DNA of 64,000 bases, taken from the NCBI RefSeq assembly GCF_965363235.1, contig NC_134840.1, forward strand, positions 91,648,416 through 91,712,415, in the 5' to 3' direction. This document shows, piece after piece, positions 57,448 through 64,000 of this stretch; position 1 is the stretch's first letter; the number at the start of each line of letters is the position of its first letter. This DNA is from Mytilus galloprovincialis. Its lineage: Eukaryota; Mollusca; Bivalvia; Mytilida; Mytilidae. The notes beneath the pieces are model-generated. The model made no database searches, had not been told where the DNA came from, and saw only the letters and a program-made list of their open reading frames with translations. Made by a program: the position numbers and the translations under genes.

Positions 57448-60400
57448 ACTGTGTTTTCATGACTAATTTGAAACACTTGCGGTTCAAAAGTATGGTTGAC
57501 TTATCAGTAGTTGATGAATTTGATATAAATAATAAGAACATGCATAGATCAAAACTTCAATACATGAGAAACCAGATATATGGCCTTGAACCTTGAACAA
57601 GGTCCACTCATTTACAAACAGTGGTTGTTAATAATGTAAAAAAAAATGTGACAGTTGCTTTTAATCATAAACATACATAGTTATACATAATAGACAGAAA
57701 CTATTTAATACATAAAAATAATGTGTGTGACTGTAGACAAATCTGTGTGTAGTTTGGAACAAGATTGCATTTAAGAGTCTAAAGCATTGTGGGTAAAAAT
57801 TGTCAAAAGCATTAACCAAAACTACTGGTGAGGGAAAATCCCAGATAGTGAATATTAAGCCATCAATCCACTCCTATTCTGGTGTTTGAACAACAAAGTT
57901 ACTCATAGAGCTTTAGATGCTAAAAATGTAAATTGCATTATATCATAACTTCTAATTGTTTAAAATTAAGAAAAGAATGAATGGCAGGGACCTGCTGCCT
58001 TATGTTATTCTTGATACATAATTTGAATAGCATAGATATGAAAAATTGACTGCTTCATCAGATAGTTCATAAATTTGATACATTGAATAATTGAAATTAA
58101 TGGATTTGATAACACATTTCATTTTTTGTTCAGAAAATATACAGGATAAATCCTTGCATGTTTTTTTAGTCTACTGTTGATAAAATTTTATGTTGCCAAA
58201 CTTTTTTGCGTCTGAATTTAGCCGTTGGGTGTTTGATTATGCATTCATTAGTCAAGTCTTTCTACCAGTTTATGCATATTTAATGGGCAACATTAAGTTA
58301 CAACACATTGAATCAGATGTTCATTGCTGTATAATCCAATACATTGTACTTGGAAACATATTCATGTTAGATTAGTAAATAATGCTTTTCCTAGTTGTTA
58401 TTTTTTCATTATTGTCATTATCAAAAGGTATAATCTCAAGTCTTTCAGAATTGTATGTATATTTTGCTGATGTATTTTTTAGCTCACTGGCCAAAGGTCA
58501 ATCATAGTTTTTGCATTGCTTTGCTTTTATCCTTTATCTGCGTCATAAGTAGTTGCTCAGTGTTAATAATCTAAGGACTTGTATATTTTAAGACTAAACT
58601 GATAAACCAATTTGCTCAATGTAATTCTTTTCAGAAAATTTCTGCTACTTTTGTAGCATGTTATTTAATTTGTTTAATAAAATAAACTGTTTTATTATCT
58701 GATGCATTCTGGGTAATATGTTCAAAAAGATACACTGAAACATTGTGATTTTTAAACTGAATAAATTTTCTCATTGGAGTAAACTAAAAAAGTTAAATTT
58801 CTTAAAACCAAATTTGGGATAGACATAGCCCTTCAATATTATGGGTTTGCCAAGTTCAATGAAAGTGTATCATGAAAAATGAATTGTTTATTTGCAACAC
58901 TTTAGAGATGAATCTTTTTTTCTCTTCAAATCAGTTTTACAGATTATTTAATTCTAACATTCCTATATGCAATTCATTAACACACATTCTTAACCAAAAA
59001 CAAAAATTAAGTTTCATGTAGGTCATGAGTGAACAGACATACTTCTTTGCTTAAGCTTTAGCTCTATTTTGCTTTATTATATTTGTTTTAAGTCATTGTA
59101 CATATATATTTAAATGAAAGCTGCAAGCTTATTAACATGGAAAGTTCAGTTGTCACTTGTTAACAAAGTCAGAACAGTGAAGGAATGTATGAGAAAAATG
59201 TCTAAACTTGTGATATCCTTTGTTATGTATATACTTATTGATATGTATCTAACCAAATCAGATAAATCTTTAGCTTCTCAGGGCTGTCTGTGTTTGCTCA
59301 AAAACACTCATTGTGCTTTTTAGTCCTGATTTTAATAATCAAGGTTTGGGTTTTTGTTTTATTTTCAGTTGATCAGTATAATTTCTTATGAAATCTCTAA
59401 ACAAAAGAGAGGTACTCTCTGCCTTAAATAAAAAAAAAAATAGTCTGAGAAGCTAAAGAATTACTCTGTATGACCTCTCCGATTTTATTTTGCATCATGT
59501 TAAAATTTTAACCAAGCATTATAGACCATTTATCATATATGTAGTAGAATATCCATCCTTGAGGTGTTGCCCTTTTAAGATAGTTATATAGGGGAGATAA
59601 TACATTATCAAAGACACTAAGGGAGATAACTGAATAATCCCCCCCCCCCCCCCCATCATTACTGCATTTATATTTGCTACTATCATATTATATTAGTTCT
59701 TCTCCCTATCATGTGTACATTTATGAAGCTTTTCTAGTTGCATCCAAATGCTTAGTGGCATTAATTTCAATGACCACACATAGTCTCAGTTACAGTGGTG
59801 CAATTTTTCAATTAAACAAAAAAAATATATATAAATTTTGCGATATGGTACATATTTTTTATGGGTAGTGATTAAGAGCATTTTCAATTTCTGAAATTTT
59901 GTATTTTTAGTAACATATTTACCTCATCATGAATTGCTAAAATTTGAAGTAATTTAATGATCTCAAATTTAAATTACCTTGACCACTGCCTTTTTTGTTT
60001 CTCTCATTTTAACTTCAAACAGGGATATAAGTTAAGTATAATACAAATTAATCTTATTCACTTGCTAATGTTTTTACAGGTCTTTACAAAAAAGTGATTT
60101 TAAGAAATATTGTTTTAATTTTAACTTTAACGTTTTAAATATGATTTGCATTTTGATAGCTTGCATTTATAAAGTAAAACAGTATTTACATAATCAGGAG
60201 AAAAAAGCATTATTATCTTAGTTTTCATTAGATTTTTTGACAATGATATTTTTTATTATTCATCAGGAAGGAAGGAAGGAAGGAAGGGGGAATTATCTCA
60301 AGATAGATCATGATTTGACCTGAAGGTGTCTTTTGGTTTTATGATGATGCTATGTTGCTTTCTGATTGATGTAAACCTACCATCTTTTTGTTCATATATA

Positions 60401-62233
60401 TATATATATGAGAATGTGTGCTAGAATAACCGACACATCTCATCTTCTTAAAGCAACTTTCAATTGATATTTACTGGTATTGTGGTGCTTCAAAATATGC
60501 ATGATCAGGCCTTTTGGTCACAAAACTTTAGAGCATGAATTATGTACCTACGCTCAGAAATCAACCAATCAAAATTCTGGATTTGGTATTTAGATCACAA
60601 ATTTTGTATTTCCAGTACTGAGTAAAGTTTTATGACCTAGACCCCTGATGCATCATTTGTTTGTCTCTATTTTCCTTGTATCATATTAGAATTCGAAGTT
60701 TTATCCATGTATGTATATCATTGTTTATTATGTTATTGTTGTTGTAGATGTATAGGCTATTTTAGACTTATATAAGAGCTCAAAGCTCAAAAGAATATTT
60801 CTGTTACATTAAAAACATGTATATTTCGTTCAAATCAATGCTGTTGAATTATACATTTTAACTTTGAGCAGCTAATAATTTTAGTCTTAAATATATCTCG
60901 TTTGAAACACCTTCAATTGTGATCATTTTGTCAATAATGAAATAAACTAAGCATACTTTTATTGTAATGCATTATTTTTAACATTTTAACTGAATCACTG
61001 TTATGTATTCAATAAATCATAACTTTTATGCTTTTAATGTAACAGAAATTTTACTCCCATGTAAAAATCACCATGTAAATTCAATGAAAATTTGAGAATC
61101 AATCATGAAAATAATTGACGCAATGATTTTGTCTGATCAGGTTTTTTTAACATGCACTATCTTGATGAAAAACATATTGGGCGAGTTGTCTCCCATACAT
61201 TTCTTAATGCAATATTTACCAAAAGCATTTTTTTTCTTTCCTTTATTTTCATAAAAGAAATGTTGGTGATGAAATCTCTGTTTTACTTTGATTTTAACAA
61301 TTTTACATGGGACATTTTCTTTTCTTTTTTTTTTTATTGTACATGTATCAAATACATATGTAATAAGAGTTTCTGTGATTAATTGTGATATTCTGTCAAA
61401 AGAGGGGATACAAAGTTTACAATATGAACATAATTAAAAATGGAGGAATGGACATAGTTTTTATTTTGTAAAGTTGGGCTGACATGTACCCTACAACTCC
61501 TTTTATTCAGACTCTTAGAAATCCATGATTTACGAAATCACAGTCAAAACAGAGTATTATTGAACTGCAGGTAATCTTTGAAAATCTAAAATAGTGCCAA
61601 TGTGGCTGCTATTAAAGTTGTTGTTTTTATCAGAAATCCAAATTATTTGAAGTGTGTATAGTGCTTGTATGAAAAGTAAGAGGAAAAAAACTGTTTATAG
61701 AAAACTGTTCATAGTTTCATTTTATTTTTTGTAAATTTTATCCTTTATTAAAAAAATAAAAAAGGCTTTTTGTTTGCATTACTACTTGCACTGTATTATC
61801 TGTATTGTTTCATAGTAAAAGAAATATTTAATTCGAATTAGACAAAAGAAAGAATAATTTAAAAAAAACAATGAATCAATAAGATAAATAGATTAAAGTT
61901 ATAATGAATAATTTATGAGGATAGGTCCATTCCATCATTTTTATTCTGGCAAGTCAACCGTTTGACCAGAAAACTTAATATTGTTATTGTTATTTTATTG
62001 TATGACGATGTTGAGAATTATAACCAATATTTTTGTGTTTATCATCCATCACATTTTAATAAGACTATTTTTATTACTGAAAGTACTACTTTAAAATGAT
62101 TATTTGCATTAAATTTTAAAGCTATCTTGTTACTTTATTGTTTTATTGCCTTTGGGTTCCTGGAGGAGAACTTGATTTGCAATTTTACAACCAATAGGAT
62201 ACATGTGTCAACCAATTTTATGGTCAGTGGTTA
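57448..62233. other. AT-rich region downstream of the glypican gene
   Basis: No supported gene. Simple tracts are a C16-type run at 59640-59654, (GGAA)n at about 60268-60288 and (TA)n near 60395-60408. It may include distal 3' UTR. Confidence 0.4.
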
Positions 62234-62252
62234 ATTATACCCCACGCAACGA

Positions 62253-62288
<36 letters not shown>

Positions 62289-62430
62289 CGTCAGTCCGTC
62301 CGTCAGTCAGTCCGTCCGTCAGTCAGTCCGTCCGTCCGTCCGTCCGTCAGTCCTGTTTCTTGTCATCGCAACTCCTCTCAAACCACACAACAGAATTTCA
62401 CGAAACCTTTTCAGATAATAAGGACATAGA
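62234..62430 (+). mobile_element. Pearl-like fragment: TATACCCC hairpin plus (CCGT)n
   Basis: Starts with a strong hairpin: ATTATACCCCACGCAAC, GAA, GTTGCGGAGGGTATAAT (62234-62270). A (CCGT/CAGT)n tract runs at about 62280-62350, followed by CTTGTCATCGCAACTCCTC and ACAGAATTTCACGAAACC. No internal tandem repeats or right end were found, so it is a left-end fragment or short variant. Confidence 0.75.
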
Positions 62431-64000
62431 ACGAAATTCATAACAGTGTGGTCGACAGTAAAACGTTTATTTGTAATTGTACTGAAAAGTTTACCTTTAA
62501 CTTGTTTGTCGTGGGTGATGATTTTATGCTCACTCAGTCTATCGGAGACCTTCACGTGGGGATTTAAATAATCATTTGTTACACATTTTGATACATAAAA
62601 TGAAACTTTCTTTTCACATATCATTTAAGGAATTTATTTTAAATAATTGTTATACCATCACTTACAACAGTTTCACTTTTAAGAATATTAATGTCCAGAG
62701 CTGATATCAATAAATAATAATAATAAAAAAAAAGTTTATTCATGGTAAAAAAAACAAAAAAAACTTTTAAGTTAATAGGGACCCGCGTTATTTCAGAAAA
62801 TATCTTATTGATTAAGAGAACAAAAACTTCTACGTTGTGATCATTTAAGAGTGGCCTTCTATTTATTCAATGCTAACCATGTGGGCTTTGTTTTTTTTTT
62901 ATATACCATAAATCGATTCGTTCATTCAGATATTTGTCAGTTTGCCTTGGCTCTTCAAGTCCAACACACAACTTCTCACGAAATTGGTATTTTTCTTACA
63001 AAAATTACATCCATGTGATGTATTCTTTTCATGGAGAATGAATGTTGCACTTTATTTTATTTGTTATCGTTTTTTTTTTTTTGTGTGTATCATTGACGTA
63101 TAAGACAACCTGAATCTTCTTTATTCAAATTTAAGGCATACGAGATGGCAATTATGACACAAAATAACTAAATTAAACTTACAGCAGAAGAAAGATAAAG
63201 AACATCGCTTTTATAGTCTTCTAAATATCGAAGACGCGTGGTCTTTTTTAAAAATGAAGTAAATTTATAAAGGAAACAACAAACAAAATAGTTCGAATAT
63301 TTATATTGGAAAAAGTAACGGTGTGTAAATCATAACAATTATTTTATTTCAATGAAAATCAAACTGTTGAATTTTTTCCGCTGCGAGCAAATTTTTAATT
63401 TTGGTCGCATTTTGAAAATCAATAAATCTTGTATTCTTGTTGGAAGCTGCACTGTGTAGTTTATACCCGTTTTTTTCAATGCCACACAAATCCAACACAG
63501 ACAAAAAAAATGGTAGGTTCAAGAAATAATTGATGCAAACTATACTTTATTGTAGTTTTAACATGGGTAGGCATTATATTCGTGATTATTTTTGCCCGAG
63601 CGATATCGAAAAACTATTATAAAAAGTGTCCTAAAAATGTACGTCATACTTATTTCCTAAACAAATAAATAAACATTAATTAACATACAACACTACCAAA
63701 GGCCAGAGACTCCTGACTTGTATGATTTTGTAAAAAAATGCATCTTTTTAAAACAGTCGAAAACAAAATTGTCTGTCCAATGGAAAAGTCGAAGCCCAAA
63801 AAAGATGAACAGTGCATTATAGAAACATAGAAGCTGGTTGCAAAAGTTGACGACAAGATCTATTTTATAACTTGAGTATGGCCTAATACTATTAACCTGA
63901 AATAAATATATTTATAGCAATTCCCTTGACGAAAGATCTACATGTTGCCTTGGGCTTTTTTTTTCTTTTTTTTTTTGCTCTTTGGTTGGGTTTTTGTCTC
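62431..64000. other. AT-rich right end of window
   Basis: No gene, RNA or clear element recognised. Several A and T homopolymers, for example 62729-62763 and 63070-63083. Confidence 0.4.

Noticed and set aside
62319-62624. 101-codon minus-strand frame ending in RTDGRTDGRTD
   Set aside because: The C-terminal repeat is the (CCGT)n tract read in frame; the rest has no features.
1-64000. Retrovirus, LTR element or Polinton remains
   Set aside because: I found no long terminal repeats and no recognisable reverse transcriptase, integrase or capsid segment on either strand.

Overview
The window is nuclear DNA of an animal, almost certainly a marine mussel (Mytilidae, most likely Mytilus). It is AT-rich and carries a multi-exon gene with GT-AG introns. 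It also holds several dispersed repeats that I recognise as typical of Mytilus and other bivalves: the family ending in an 'ATACCACATCTTC'-like tail, the 'GTGGGGTTCATGTTGCT' family, and pearl-type elements with (CCGT)n tracts. Species is inference.

Region 1 (1-12.35 kb) is a head-to-tail tandem array of an 1130/1132-bp unit. There are ten full copies and an eleventh decayed at its right edge; the array is probably cut by the left end of the window. Each unit carries a tRNA-Arg(UCG) on the + strand and a tRNA-Lys(CUU) on the - strand, facing each other about 550 bp apart. Copies are nearly identical. Two slowly varying markers (A10 or A12, and a C/T site) reveal a higher-order repeat of 4-5 units. 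In the last unit the tRNA-Lys gene is split by a 21-bp insertion that looks like a bare polyadenylated 3' end (AATAAA, GATG, A10) flanked by 15-bp target-site duplications.

Region 2 (12.35-23.2 kb) has no recognisable gene. It contains a diverged relic of the tRNA unit at about 14.82-14.99 kb, two short inverted-repeat transposons with 5-bp target duplications (15.16 and 19.10 kb), a ZNF143/STAF-like palindrome and minor repeats.

Region 3 (23.27-57.23 kb) is one complete glypican gene on the + strand in seven coding exons: 573 residues with signal peptide, the 14 conserved cysteines, an RNRR furin-type site, a Ser-Gly cluster for heparan sulfate, and a C-terminal GPI-anchor signal. Sequence features place it in the GPC3/GPC5 (Drosophila dally) class. 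It would sit on the outer cell surface and modulate Wnt, Hedgehog, BMP and FGF signalling. Its introns (17.9 kb for intron 2) are full of repeats: a 282-bp inverted-repeat MITE with TTA flanks, three pearl-like elements, several copies of Mytilus dispersed repeats, and minisatellites.

Region 4 (57.23-64 kb) holds the 3' end of the glypican gene, one more pearl-like fragment at 62.2 kb and otherwise AT-rich DNA without recognisable genes. I saw no CRISPR, rRNA, retrovirus or LTR element. Most open reading frames are chance frames in repeats or introns.
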